This document shows, one piece after another, positions 1 to 12,790 of a stretch of DNA of 64,000 nucleotides. Positions within the stretch are counted from its first letter, which is position 1. Each line of letters opens with the position of its first letter. The notes under the pieces are model-generated. The model was not told where the DNA came from and made no database searches. It saw only the letters and a list, made by a program, of their open reading frames with translations. Made by a program: the position numbers and the translations under genes. The DNA comes from Centropus unirufus (taxonomy: Eukaryota > Chordata > Aves > Cuculiformes > Centropidae), in the NCBI GenBank assembly GCA_013397695.1, contig VYZI01000129.1, positions 1,136,964 to 1,200,963 of the forward strand, written 5' to 3'.

Positions 1-884
1 ACATGCACACACACAGAGCTCCTGCTCAATGCTCCTACCTCTCTCTGCCTGATAGAAGCTAAGAAATTGTTCAGCAGCCACGATTATTTTATAGAGCCTA
101 TTCCCTTCCTTTTCAACCATGTACAATAAGACTTTATTCCAATTCTGTGACCTGTTCTGGGAACGCTTCCATGGCTAGGGGGAAAATTTGACACAAGAAG
201 AAAGCTTTGCCTCTCCTTAGTGACCATGAGATTGCATTCAATCCTAGGTTTTATTTTATATAAGCAATCTTTATGAATTAAGGTAGTTCTAAGTAATGTC
301 CAGTAATTAATTGCTTCCACTTAAAATCAATGTCTAGGGTAAACGTTACATTGGTAAACAGAGTAGTTAACAATAAACCCAAATGGTGAACACATCAATA
401 ACCAAATGGGTTCACACAACTTCAAGCTCCCCACAGATTGACAGAGGCCCCTTTATGGATGCCTAGACTCACAGACCAGAACATAACACATTCAGATAAG
501 AAAGTAAAATCAAGTTTTAGAGCCCACATTAATGTAGCCTGCAAATTATGGTGCTGAGCTGACTGAAAGCTATTGAAGAGTAGATTTTTCCAATACTGCT
601 AGGCAACAAGTGGATTAAATTAATTTATAAAGCATCTGAAGATCTGAAAGGTGTTAGATAAAGAACAGAAAAGTTCAAAACTGATATTTCTGCAGGGGAA
701 AATTGTTGACAGGAAATTTAACCTGCAGAGAAAAACATAGCTCTACCATTCAAGATGCCTTCCACTCTCCAAATCAAATCACTTCCCAAAATGGACTCTC
801 ATTTTAACTCTGCCTCAACAAAAAACAGACCTAAAAACATGAAGACATAGAAAACTTGATTTATAAACTAATTACCAGTAAGTC
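1..884. other. unique AT-rich non-coding stretch
   Basis: No repeat, exon or RNA gene is recognised here. The only open frame of note is a 78-codon minus-strand one at 84-320, which has no recognisable motif and looks like chance. Confidence 0.6.
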
Positions 885-1512
885 CATTGTGAAGGAGCTG
901 AGGGTCTTCTTGGTGGACAGTGAGTTATACGGGATCCAGCAGTGTGGCTGGGCAGCACTGATACCTAATGGCATCCTGAGCTATGTCTGCAGAATCAAGG
1001 CCAGTTGACTGAGGAAACTAGCTATTCCCCTATACTGAGTCCTCCTTATAACACATCCCAGTTTGGGATCTTTAAAGGAAATGTTGATGAATATAGAGAA
1101 GTCGAGCAGACTTGCTCCATCCATCATTGTCAGGGGGTGGAGGTGGAGCACTTTTGCAGCTGAGGTAGATGGGTGGGCTCAGCTTGAAGAAGAGGCAGCT
1201 TCAAGGACATCTAAGCAGGCCCCAGGTGTCTATGGGGAAGATGGTGAGGAGGTGGAGACAGGCTTTTCACAGCTGTGCATGCCAGGTTGAGGGAGGCAAA
1301 TATCGTACATTGAAAAGGGAGATTCTGACATAAGGACAAAATTTTACATTATGACCATGATTAAATACTGAAGCAATTTTCCCAGAGTCATTATGCAGTT
1401 TCCATTCCTGAAGATTTTCAAGATCTGACTGGACAAAGCCCTGAACAATCTGAGTTTGGATGAAAGTTTTCCTGAGGTCCATTCCAACCAGAATTATTAT
1501 ATGATTTTATTG
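885..1512 (+). mobile_element. CR1 LINE fragment, old, 5'-truncated
   Basis: The stretch follows the CR1 ORF2 C-terminal and 3'-UTR pattern in the sense direction. It opens with a block like 'gaaggagctgagggtc', passes through the 'gatctgactggacaaagccc' block, and ends in a degenerate copy of the CR1 terminal octamer repeat (attatatgatttt) near 1492-1511. Frames are broken throughout, so no protein can be made. Divergence from the pattern I recognise is high, which suggests an old copy. The 216-base minus-strand open frame at 1267-1482 is its antisense shadow. The 5' boundary is approximate. The call is from recognition of the family, not alignment. Confidence 0.75.
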
Positions 1513-4240
1513 TTTTCTACAGGTCAAAATGTCATTATGATGAAAAAATATTTCAAAATTTAAGTAGTGAAAATGACACATGCTTGTCTTAAAAACCATA
1601 CCAATACGAAATAAAGAAATACTCTGGCTGAACTGCGAAACCTGTTGGATAATTTGCATCCACTACAGCATTGAACATTTTTATATATATTCACGTCTGT
1701 ATAAGCATTTGGCTGTGAATTCACATACATTTTTATTCATTCAGTAATTTTATTTTCCAGTTTTTCAGTAATTTTTCCTATTAATTCCATATAATTAAGA
1801 TGTTGCATCCTGCATTAATTTTAAAAAAAATTCATCACATAAAAAAATAACAACTTATGGTAACTCTTACTATACTTGCAGAGTACATTAATTCCTTTGG
1901 GCTTTATTGCTAGCTGCTTTTTTATTTATTCATTTATTTTTAATGAAATGAGCATAGTATATGTAATGATGTTTGGGCTGAGAGATGAAAAGCAATAAGA
2001 TATAACCATTACATTGCAAATGATTTTGAGGTCTAATATGAAAAAAGTGCTAGGATTCAAGAGTTGTATGGATTTATAGGGTTGGTAAAAGCTGATGTAG
2101 AGTGACATAAGATTAACAAAAACCACTATGTACAGTTTACCATGCCTCTCACAAGTTTAAAATAATGGATTAAAATAAAACTGTAAATTGCAAGAACTGA
2201 AAAAGAAAATGCAGGTAATGTGAAATGAAACTGAAAAATGTAAACATACCTCTTCTCCGTGAATCATGCTAAAATATAAAAGTGCTTTTGTCAACTACTT
2301 CACAAAAGCAAAATTGTAAAAATGAAGACTTGGATCTCAGAGGTTATATAGAACAACTATAGAGGTTATATACAACAAACTCTAAAACAAGCTCTCTTTT
2401 GAATATGCAATATTTTTATGGAAGACTGTCTCATAAAAAGGATGATGTGGAAAAAGAATAGAAGAGTAAAATAGTCAGGTACAATGTTCTGACTCAGAAA
2501 ATACTTAATTTTGCTTTGACAGGGTGAAATAAAACAAAGCTTTAATATCAGTAAGGCAGGTGGTATTTAAATTGCTTTTTATTTGTTTTATATTTCATTC
2601 TAAATGAAAGACTCTTAACTGTACCAGTTTCTATGGCTTATCTTTCGCTTGTAAGTCAGGAAGTACACATGACTTAATCATTTAACTGTAAAGAAGTTTA
2701 TCAAGGTTCCAGCGCACCAAAGAGCAGGCATACGCTTAAATTTGAGCACCTGCTTAAATTGTTCCACCGTGTGGCAAGTGACCTAAAAATGCTGATACTA
2801 TTTTGATACCCCTGAGGAGACTAAAACTTAGCTATGTAAAATAACCTTGGAGGATGTTATTTATATACAAGCTAATTTTATTCGAAGTACATTGAAGGAC
2901 AGACAAAAACTGCTGAATTACAAAACAGGAGACTTTTATAAACTTAGAAAAATGATAATAGAATTTTTCAGGTTTTGATCATTCTCATAGACCTCCTTTG
3001 TAGCTTTTCCAATTCAGATATACCTTTTTTTTTAAAGAGAGTGTCATATATGTATTGAAACCTCAGGTACAGAATTTTTATATGCTTGGATTTTTTTCTC
3101 TATTCTTATTTTAATAAGGAAAAAAAATAGCAGCAAGGAGATGTTTCAGGATGGATTTTAATGGGGAAGCAATGCTACTTGTCTTCTTCCCCTATTATGG
3201 GACAGGTACTGTATTGCTAATAAAATGGCTGTCTTCACAATTTTTAGAGAAGTCACATGTATCAGAATAAAAACTGCCCAAGAGATGACTTGGTTTAAGA
3301 TACTATTTTCTTTCAAAGTCAGTGCATCATATAAAAGTAGTAAAATCTTCTGCTCAATACAATGGCTTGTCATGGTTTTAGTTGGTCCACATTTTATTTA
3401 AACTAGTCTCAAACCCATGCTACTGCTGAAGGAGAATATTCCCCATAAACTTTTAGTGTACAAAAACATAATTAATTTTTATTTTTAAAGAAACCACTTC
3501 TTTGAAGTCTTTCTCATCCATTCTACTAATCACTCCTTTTCTGTGCATCCAGTGGAGGTCAATAGAATTGTGTATTCTTTTCAGTTGCAGATGCTCTACT
3601 TTGTCTGCAACTACAGGTATGATAAGGTCTCATGAATGTGGTTGCTCTGAATCTTTCTTGTCAAACAGCTTTCCAGCTTTTTTTTTTTTTTCATGTCATG
3701 AGAACCAGTGAAGTAAGTAAACATTTCTATAATCTATAAATGGACTAAATAATATACAGTAATCATACCGTGAGAATAATGTTTACTGCCCATTTCAATC
3801 TCTGTTTGTATCATCACATACATTGTTCACTTAGTAGGAGGTGATTCACATTAATAATGTTTAAATTTGTTATTACTTGGGTGTTCATTGTCTTGAAATG
3901 AAGAATTAGCTGAAACACAGCAAGAACTATAAAATTTCTTTTCTATATTTGTGTCTTCAAATTCAAGTGCCATTAGCCATTTATTCATAGTCAAAGACAG
4001 GAGAATATGGGCTCTTTTAATCATTACGCAGGTAGCTTGTCTACTCCATTCAATCAGATACAATAGCAGAGAACTGGTTATGCTTGAAAACTTATTCCAA
4101 ATGAAGTACCACCTTCACACGATGTAAAGAATATCCACTGCCTTTCGGTAGAAGGCCACTACCTAATGAACCCCTGTTAACACTGGGTGTAGCTGAGTTT
4201 CCAACATTCAGACAGGTCCTTGCACAAGTGCGTTACTTAC

Positions 4241-4407
4241 CAAGGTGTCGTCAAATAGTGAAACCTAGAATGGGGACAAAAGCCTCCAAATCAGCAGAGT
4301 CTCAGTAAGGACTTTAAACCTACTATTTTTACAGCCTTCCTCCAGGTGCTCTTCTCACCTTCTGTAATCAGCACCAGAACTACTTGCTCCCTGCTAAGCT
4401 TTTATCT
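4241..4407 (-). ncRNA. possible minus-strand exon pair, with a 24-nt microexon
   Basis: Read on the minus strand, an acceptor (caccttcacttcacag) precedes a 49-nt segment (4407 to 4359) ending in CAGAAG|GTGAGA. After a 94-nt gap another acceptor (cccattctag) precedes a 24-nt segment (4264 to 4241) ending in CCTTG|GTAAGT. The 49-nt piece has a stop in every frame, so a coding role is unlikely. The 24-nt piece is a whole number of codons and open. The splice sites are seen directly; transcription is inference, and chance pairs of this quality occur in DNA of this length. Confidence 0.15.
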
Positions 4408-5313
4408 CTGTGAAGTGAAGGTGACAATGAAACACTCTCATGCAAGATCCTCCTGGCAACAGTCCCACAATGCTTGCTGGACTGTTTTGACCCCATTCCA
4501 TATGTCCACAATTTACGGCACACTACAGCTGCCTGTCTGAATTGTATTTTATCACACTGCAGGGCACAAGCCTCTGGTACCTGAATTTTGAAGTAATTCT
4601 TCTCTGTCTACTTCAATTTTCGCATTAAAGAACATGCTGCCTGGAACTTGATGATTATAGGGTTGTAAGGATAGGATCAAACAGAGGAAGATGTTAGCAG
4701 GGAGTCAGGAGTAAGGACATTATTCAGCAGACATAGCCTGTTTTCGCTTCTCCTTTGAATAAATTCTGTCATCTACAGCAACACTGATCTAAGCATGGCC
4801 TTGCAGTTGCATATTATTGCAGATACGTTTGAGTGATGTTCTTCTGGGTGACTGCACCCAGGAAAGAAATTTATGAAAGAGTTAGTTTTATCATTATCTA
4901 ATTGTAGCTCTGGATTATTAAATGCAGGAACTGAAAAGTTAAGAATATCTTTGCAATATATAAAGAGGTACATATATGATAATTTACTCAGGCAATAAAA
5001 CTGCCATTATTCTGTCTACTGATTAAACACTATGAACACTGAAGGATCAATTTATTTTTCAGGGCAATTCACTTACATAAACCGGAATTAACTACGCTTT
5101 TTTCCCTGAAATTCGTCAAATCTTATACGCCACATTACATCAGCATTTTAATAAAATTACTTATGATTAATAGCATAAATGATAGGTCTTTGACAGTTAA
5201 ACACTCTGTTATGTCAGAATACTAGCTAGTGAAGATCCATGCTCATTTACATGTTGATTTTCTATTCAGAGAGAAAAAAAATAACCTGGAGATATAACAG
5301 CTATCCCCCTCTG

Positions 5314-5333
5314 CCCCCCCCCCCAAAAAAAAA
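5314..5333. repeat. poly(C)11-poly(A)9 homopolymer junction
   Basis: Eleven C residues run straight into nine A residues. Such a run is prone to length error in both replication and sequencing. Confidence 0.9.
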
Positions 5334-7690
5334 GAAATGCATTTGAGAAATAAATAGAGCATACATTAAAATGTGACATTTTGTCAGATGACAACTGATA
5401 TGCACATATTCAGTAATGTTTAAAAATATGACATACGAATAGTACGATAAACATTCTTTTTGATGATATAAAGAGTAGGGGGGTTTAAAGTTAGTTTTTA
5501 CTACTGTTTGTGGAGCTACACTAGGGTGGATGAGATTCTTAGTGGGTACTTTTTGTTCTTTTCCTTGTCTTTAGTACCATCTGTACAGGTATAAATAAGA
5601 ACTGTTTCTCTCCTGTTTTCTTCTTGCAGTAGATGGTTAGTATAAAGAATATAGACGGCAGAGCCTTGGCTTTAACCTTATCCAAGGTGGTTACTCTGTC
5701 TGCACTGTCAGAGATTAGGGCTGAAATACTTTCTATGCCCTATCTTTCCACTCAGAGAAGAAAGGCAGAAGCACAAAAGGAATCATGACTTGATAAATTA
5801 CTAGGACAAAATATTGGACCACAGTTAAAGACTAGGTTCTGACATCCTTTCTTTTCCTTTTTTCCTCTTCCCTACTTCATTCATCATCAGCTCCACCATA
5901 ATGCCTAAGAATCTGTCTCTGGTAGATTAAATAATGCAATTAACCTCTCTCAGGTATTCATGTCTTTTCAAACCATGAGCAATGGAAAATTAGTATATTG
6001 TAGTTGTATTTTGTGATCTTTTATATTACATTTATCTATATCCATCTATGTATCTGCATATGCACTTATACATGGACATACATCACCACTCCTGTGAATT
6101 AGACTGTGTCAAAGGAAAGTAAAGTAGAATAAAACAAAAATTTTTTGTGTTGGGCCTTAGGCTCTAGATGAATGCTTTCTACGGCTGGAGATTCCTGAGA
6201 AAGCTGTCTTTGCTGTATAAAGTAAATCTAACGTTATTGGAAGTTTTAATTTTAGAAATTTTTAGTATTTTGATAAACTTGAACCAGGCTGTCAAATGGC
6301 TTGAGTAGCACCCTTTGTGTTCAGTACTGGTCAGGATTCCTAAACTTCCTGCAGGGAGATCAATAAATTGTAATGGGCAAGTCAGAAAAAGGCATAGGTA
6401 GCTATGAACAAGTCATATTCTGCCAAGATGAATCAATTTTTCCTAGCTAGTCGATAGAAGGCATTGGTTTTGGACATTGCTTCTGGCCATGATATGGAAA
6501 TGAAACATTGGCAAGGAACCCAGGACATTTCTAACACATGGTCTAAACTGGTGAGCTGAATACATCTCCAAATAAAGGAAATAATCCTAAGGGTACAAAC
6601 CTGTCAACCTCTCCATTCTTCTAACATGATTTTCAGCTCTGAGCTAAAGTAGACAGTAAGGGTAAAAATTTTTAAAGCTCTTGGAAACAGAGTTTATATA
6701 TATTAGACAGAAAAAGATATATTTTCATACACACATACATCAGATGACATTTTGAGGCCTTTTCCAATCTTCTAATACACAGTTAATATGCAAATATATA
6801 GAGGCACCTCAATTAATTAATATTTTATATTCACCTATGTCTTGATTATATGATTGGATAAGCTTTCTTTTATAATTGCTAATAGGACAGCAGGTATATA
6901 TTCCTACTTCATTAATGTTCTAAACACTTTGTAAACTTGGTTTTCAACCCCTTTGGAAAATTATAGGTAGCTTCCTCAGTTACCAATGAGCATTTTAATT
7001 TTTTTAAAACAAAAACAGATATAAAAGCCAAATGAACAACATGACTTGATAACCAGGATCACTATATTCACTTAGTTTTCCCACTTGCCATTCAGCACAG
7101 AGCTTGCAACAGAACTTTCTGATATTTTCCTGTTCCCATGCTGGTGAATCTGTGAAAGGAGTAACTGCAGAACAGCCCCAGTAATGCATTTTTGTTTGCA
7201 AATTAGTGAAGCTGCTGGAGAGAAGCTTCTAACATGCATGGTAGGAGGGAACGGAGGCAAGATACTATTTACTAGCTTAAGACTGAAATTCCTCAAAACT
7301 TTTTTTTCTGCTCCAGCTTCATCCCTTTATCAGCAAAATTACTGCTCTGCTCAGCCCTTTCCCCTGTTCTTCCTCAGTCCTCAGCTCATTCCCTCACTGC
7401 CTTTTTTAAGTACCTGTGGGCTAGCTGTAACTTCATAGGGTGGGAAAAAGTGACTGGGAGAGACACATAAATTTGATTTTTATTCTAAAAAGAATTTTGT
7501 ATCCAGCATTTAGTACATAAATGTATCCTCTTCCCTCTTCTTAATGTAGCTGCTCCTGTTCAATGATCAAATACTAATGGCTTAATGCCTGAATTGTGTG
7601 AGTAATGTACAGTCATTACAAGTTTGGGTTGTGCTATAAGATGGCTCTCCTGTTCATAGAAAACATATCTACATTGTATCTCTGTGGAAT

Positions 7691-7721
7691 TTCAGTAGGT
7701 AGTAGCAATCTACCTACTGAA
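7691..7721. repeat. perfect inverted repeat, 12-bp arms
   Basis: Arm ttcagtaggtag (7691-7702) and its exact reverse complement (7710-7721) enclose a 7-base loop. No flanking element explains it. Confidence 0.85.
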
Positions 7722-8102
7722 TCTATCAGAGTAAATCTGACAGAGCTGCTCTTCTACAAGCTTTTCTGACTTGCTTTGGTGGATCATTGATAACATAAAT
7801 GAGATTGGCATCAGCAAGAATGACAGTATTCTTCAACCATTAGACCAACACTGAGTGGATGGAGTCTCATTTACCCCATGAACATTTTGAGTGAAGCAAA
7901 GTTATGTCGTAGTTTCCAGATAATCACAAGTTTAAGATCAGAAATGGCAATATTGGACTTCTGGGAGTATATTAATATTTCTTTTATCACAGTCTACTAA
8001 GATCAGTAGGCATTGCTATGTTTTTACTAAAAAACTCATCGGTTGCAATCAAGTCTTCCATTATGAGTGAGCCCATTACAGTTGACCAATGTCCTCTTCC
8101 AG

Positions 8103-8181
8103 AACATCCAAAATGAAGCGAGTAATCACATGCCTGGTTTCTGGAGACTGTCAAGAGAGCCTCAGACATGGCAAGACTCAG
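8103..8181 (+). other. candidate 79-nt exon, unidentified
   Basis: A good acceptor (ccaatgtcctcttccag) directly precedes 8103, and the segment ends at GACTCAG|GTAGGC. Two of the three frames are open across it; the third has a TGA. It lies in the less AT-rich island at 7.9-8.6 kb. Neither translation is recognisable as a known family. It could be a cassette or lncRNA exon, or a chance pairing of splice-like motifs. Confidence 0.2.
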
Positions 8182-9875
8182 GTAGGCAGCCTGAGGCATC
8201 AGAAAGATGGACATGGCCTTTGGTTGAAGTTATTTCAAGACTCTTCAGGGTACATACCAGATCAAGTTAAAAGGTGCACATGCTGTTTTATGGAAAGACA
8301 TGGGCTCGGACGTCTTATCTTTCCCCTCCACTGTCTCTGCTAAAGATGTTCCTCGTCAGTGTGAGTGCTCAGCTGAAGTGCCCCTTTTATCCCGCATAGA
8401 ACAGTTTTTAGTGGGAAAACTGTGAGAGCAAAGCGTCAGAAACGCAGAAATCCCTGTGTGTGCCAGGTTTCTGTGGAGATAATGCTCACCTCTTCCCAGG
8501 ACTTTCTTTGCTACTGAAGAGATGCAGTCAAATCTTTCAAGTATTTCAACCCCATCCATGTAAGGACAAACTAATTATACCCAGAAGATGCCTGTTTCTC
8601 TTCCTCACTGGGAAACTAGAGTAGCTAGCATAGAGTCACATAACTGACTGTTAGATGCATAATGTGCGGTGAGATGAAAACCATCATTAACAAAACAAAA
8701 AAAAATTAAGGTCATAATTTAACCACGAGGAAATAACAAGTTTTGCTACACAAAGCAATATCAGAAGGATTATACTTTGTATGTATAAATGACCAATGAA
8801 AAACCTGACAGATTTATGTTCAGTAGCCTGTTTCTTACTTCAGATCTTACTTCATAGATCTCCCCCTGAGGTCTCAGTAAAGCTTTTAATTGTATCAAGC
8901 ATGATTAAAAACCTTTCAGTGAATGCTGGTATTCAATCTCCTCTTTTTTAAAAGTGATATCTCTACCTATCTCATTTTCTGTAGATCTGTGAAATTCTGC
9001 CGTTCCCTACCCTGCAATTCCTAACCCTGCAAAGAATGGGAGGGTTCTCTCTAATTATCAGAATTGAAGGACTTTAATAGAAAGAATGGATATTTTCATG
9101 TTAATATGCCATATTAAAATTTAATTTATATTTTATATGTATGCATGTGTACATACATTTTTAAAACACTATTTGCTCACGAGTCTATCTTGTCTGAGAG
9201 ACTGTCTGTGTGCACAATTTATCCAATCTAGAAAATATTGATGCAGTGAGGGATAAGTCTTGCATATAGTGGGAAAATACGTCAAGGCCAGAAATTAAAA
9301 TGTTAATAAATTTTCTAAACTGCTGTGCGTGTTTCCTCTTTTCTGGGGGGTTTGTTTGTTTTTGTTTGTACATCCCCTAAAAATCTACAGAAAATCCTGG
9401 TCTTCGGACAATAAAGTTGGGTTTTTTTCTTGCCTGCCACTTCTGTGCACACATAGGATAAGAATCCTTAAGTCCTTGAACTAAATGAATGCCACTACAT
9501 AAAATGATGCAAGGACTGACTGTTGGCCTGAAGCCGACAGGGATCTATAAGCAAAATATTTTCACCCTCCTCCCATACAGGGTGCCTACCTCCAGGCTGC
9601 CCATTGGAAAATGATTCCCTAATGGGGGAATATTGAACAAGACTATACTAATGATTTAACAGCATAGAGAAGCATATATGGATGTTTAGACCTGGGCCTT
9701 GACGCTGTTTACTGATAAGCTATAACTTTAGGATCCAGAAACAACAGTTTGGAAACAACTGCTTTTGACAACGGTATTTCTAATAGCCCAAGAGAGGGGA
9801 ACCTGATGCTTGAAAAAGCACATGCACAGCCTGCATGATCCACAGGTTTTGGAATCGCCTTACACTACCTCCTGA

Positions 9876-9902
9876 CACTGAAAGCACTGAAAGCACTGAA
9901 AG
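9876..9902. repeat. 9-bp tandem repeat, three copies
   Basis: The unit cactgaaag occurs three times in perfect tandem and is followed by a partial degenerate copy. Confidence 0.9.
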
Positions 9903-11544
9903 CCTGAAATTAGAAATCAAACCCTGACAGCGAGAGATGGCAAACCTGTGTGAGTACTACCTGTGTCAAAGGGAAGAAGTAGAAGGAGTCAAGTGTGTAT
10001 GAAACAGGGAAGTTAGAATTAATATGAGTATTTTGATGATTTTTCTGGACTGTTTATTATTTTTTCTTCTTTATTTTTTCTTGTTGCCCTTTAAATAGGT
10101 GAGAAAACATATGTGCCTCTGTGCTAGCCAAATGGTCTAGATGATCTCTTAGTTCCCCTCTCTGAGTAGCAAAAAATGTTCCCTGTGAAGCCTAAGCTTA
10201 TTACTTTTCCTTTTTTTTTACCTTATGAATTATTTAAGAAGTATTTTTGAAAACTGGTGTTAAAGGTGTCAAAGCACAGGAGCTGGCTATGTGGAGTACA
10301 GCAAAATCTTCAAAATATCCAGGTCCCTAGAACCAACAGTTTTTATACAAGATAATTCTGTAGTAAAACAAATAGAGCAGGCTTTAGAGGAGACCTGATA
10401 AAGTTGCCTCTGCCTTGAATGGCATTGAACATCCTACAACAGTCTGCATAAAATAGAGGACTGTTTTTGTACCAGTAGCCTCACCCTCCTAAGCACTGTG
10501 AAGGAGGAAGCATTATCAAGATCTTTTCCTAAACACGGCATTCAATAGTAATTGCATAAAGCTACAGTGCAGACCTCCAGTAAGTTATTATTTCCATACT
10601 GATACAGGTATATATAGCATTCTACCTAAAAAAAAAGCAAAACCCACTTAAATGATACTTCTTTCCTTTGTTGGAGCACTAATAACAAGGCCAGCAGAAT
10701 TACATTGGACTGCAAACTAAGGAGCAGCTCTCTTCTCTAAAGATTTTGAATGTCTCACTCCAAGATTCAACCGCTCCTCAACCTTATGATACAGTAATTT
10801 AGAAAACCTGAATCTCTTGTCTTGTGTTTGTCTAAAATTTAAATAAGTATACTTTTCACCCTAATTCCCACATTTCAGATTTATCCATAATTCATAATAA
10901 AAAACACATTGCCTCCCTCTAAAAACAATTTGTTGAAAAAATAGCCTGGGGGAATCAAAGGAAAGAAGTGTAAGAAGTCATGATTTTTTATGCCTTCCTG
11001 ATGTTTTCACTAGTGGGAATGAACTCAAGAGGCACTTGTGCCTTTATCTTGTTTATTAAAGAAAATCACTTCATTATACAACCTGCATTTTCTCTCCTGT
11101 GTTTTTGAATAGTGTCTCTATGCTTTGTTACCCTCCAGGGTGAAAGCATCTATGATATTTAAAATACTAAGCCAGTCTTCTTGTTGCTGCATGTAGTAAC
11201 AACTTTAGTAATATCAAGAGAATTTCACTGGTAATTAATTTCACCCATTGATGACATATTATGCAAATAATTCATATTAGTGTGCAATACCAGAGTAAGT
11301 TTAAAAGATTTAAAAACTGAACTGTGGGAAGAAAGCGAACCAGCTAATCCCATGGGAGGCCAGTACTAGAACAGAATACAAGGGAAAAGAAAACAGGAGA
11401 GAAGATATGAGGGGGGAAGAGAGAGAAGCATAGTATACAATTATTTCAAGTAAAAGTGGGGAAGATGCAACAGAAAAATTCTAAGTTGGAATTAGTGAGA
11501 TAGAAACCAGTAAAGTGAAAAGGAAGATGCGGGTAAAAAAGAGA

Positions 11545-11783
11545 TGAGTGATAGGTGTTGCTAGGACAAAGTTTTAGTGTTAAACTAAAAGAAGGTAGAT
11601 TCAGACTAGATTTGAGGAAGAGATTTTTTTATAACACAGGTTATGAAATGCTGGAACCGGTTGTCCAGAGAGGTGGTAGAAGTTCCATCCCTGAAAACAT
11701 TCAAGGTCACATTGGATGGGGCTCCAAGCAACCTGATCTAGTTGAAGATGCCACTATTCTGGAGGCTGGACTACATAGCATTT
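11545..11783 (+). mobile_element. CR1 LINE 3' fragment, interrupted
   Basis: The sense strand reads the C-terminal tail of the CR1 reverse-transcriptase ORF. A 94-codon frame beginning at 11555 contains KLKEGRFRLDLRKRFF, the familiar CR1 motif, and then the region corresponding to HWNRLPREVV in damaged form. The copy stops before the CR1 3' terminal repeats. The sequence that follows is an LTR fragment in the opposite orientation, so the LTR probably inserted into, or a rearrangement joined it to, this CR1. No catalytic part of the RT is present. Confidence 0.8.
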
Positions 11784-12190
11784 TGGGGGGGTCGATGCCA
11801 GTTGCCCACGTAAGCCACCATATCATTGTGCCTCCTTAGCTGGACAGAGGAGAGGAAAGTCTTATGTGTCAAAATAAGGACAGGGAGAGATCACTCACCA
11901 ATTGCCATCACAGGTAAAACCAATTTGACTTGGAGGAAAATAATTTAGTTTGTCAACATAAAACAAGAGAAGGGTAATGAGAAATAAAACTCAACTTTAA
12001 AACACCCTTTCCCCACTCATCTCTTCTTACTGTGAAAAACTTTCCTCTGGATTTTTCTCTGCCTCTTTCCACCAAGCAGAGCAGGGGGAAGGGGAATGGG
12101 AGTTGTAGTCATTTCATCACAACTTGCCTCTGCTGTTCCCTCCTCCTCAGTGGGAGGACTCCTTACACTCTTCCCCTACACTCTTTTAGA
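11784..12190 (-). mobile_element. avian ERV LTR fragment (ERVL-like), reverse orientation
   Basis: Read in reverse complement, the stretch follows the 3' portion of an LTR family common in birds. In plus-strand coordinates the recognisable blocks, in order, are the 'agctggacagaggagag' block (about 11840), 'gggagagatcactcacc' (about 11884), 'gggtaatgagaaataaaac' (about 11973) and 'cctcctcagtgggaggactcc' (about 12145). The LTR sense 3' end lies at about 11784 and the sense 5' part is missing beyond 12190. No internal retroviral genes are present, so it is a truncated solo LTR. The exact family name is not assigned. A second copy of the family lies at 15785-16520 in the opposite orientation. Confidence 0.75.
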
Positions 12191-12439
12191 TAACCATTTT
12201 AGATAACCGTTTTTCCTGAATGGCACATCAAGCCCAGTATTTCTGCTTCATCTAGGATATATATTTCAGAAAAAAGCCTAATCTTTATCTGAACACTTAT
12301 CAACCATCTAGGTAACTTTCTGTTGGTTAGTGATATTTTTCTATAAAAATGTGTTTTTAATTTCTAGTCTCAATTGGCTGATACTCTGTGCTCAATCTCT
12401 AGGTCTCTAATGTTTTTGATAGATTAAATTTCCCTCTAG

Positions 12440-12790
12440 TGCTGCAAGTATTTGCATTTATAGGCCATGATCGGGTCACTTCTTAACCTTCATTTCATCA
12501 GGCTGAATTGATTGAGCTGGTTTAGTATCTCACTGTAAAGACCTTTTTTTCAGAAGATCATTCTTGGAGCTCTTTTTTAAGCCATTTCCAATATGTCAAC
12601 ACTGCTTTTAAATGAGTTCATAAACCACAACACAGTCCAGGTCTCCTTAATATCATAGAGAATCAAAAATAGCATCATTTTTTATTCCTTCTATTTGTCT
12701 AAGAATCACATTCTTATCTTCTTCTTCACATCATTCTCCCACTATAATCTAGTGCCCTATATTGATTTCTACTGCTTAGGGAATGCCTTG
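12440..12790 (-). mobile_element. ancient CR1-type LINE fragment
   Basis: The plus strand carries a diverged copy of the antisense signature of an old sauropsid CR1-type family: 'gctgaattgattgagctggtttagtatctcactgtaa', then a 'tcattcttggagctctttttt' block, 'ccaatatgtcaacactgctttt' and an 'aagaatcacattcttatctt' block near 12700. These are the expected order and spacing for the RT C-terminus read backwards. All frames are broken. The similarity is weaker than for the other CR1 copies, implying an old insertion. Boundaries are approximate. Confidence 0.55.

Larger units (their letters stand above)
1513..11544. other. unique AT-rich stretch, about 10 kb
   Basis: No repeat copy is recognised across this interval. 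It holds a poly(C)/poly(A) junction at 5314-5333, a perfect hairpin at 7691-7721, a 9-bp tandem repeat at 9876-9902, a candidate exon at 8103-8181 and a minus-strand microexon candidate at 4241-4407, each listed separately. The part around 7.9-8.6 kb is less AT-rich and has more CpG dinucleotides than its surroundings. Its short open frames on both strands match nothing I know. Confidence 0.5.
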
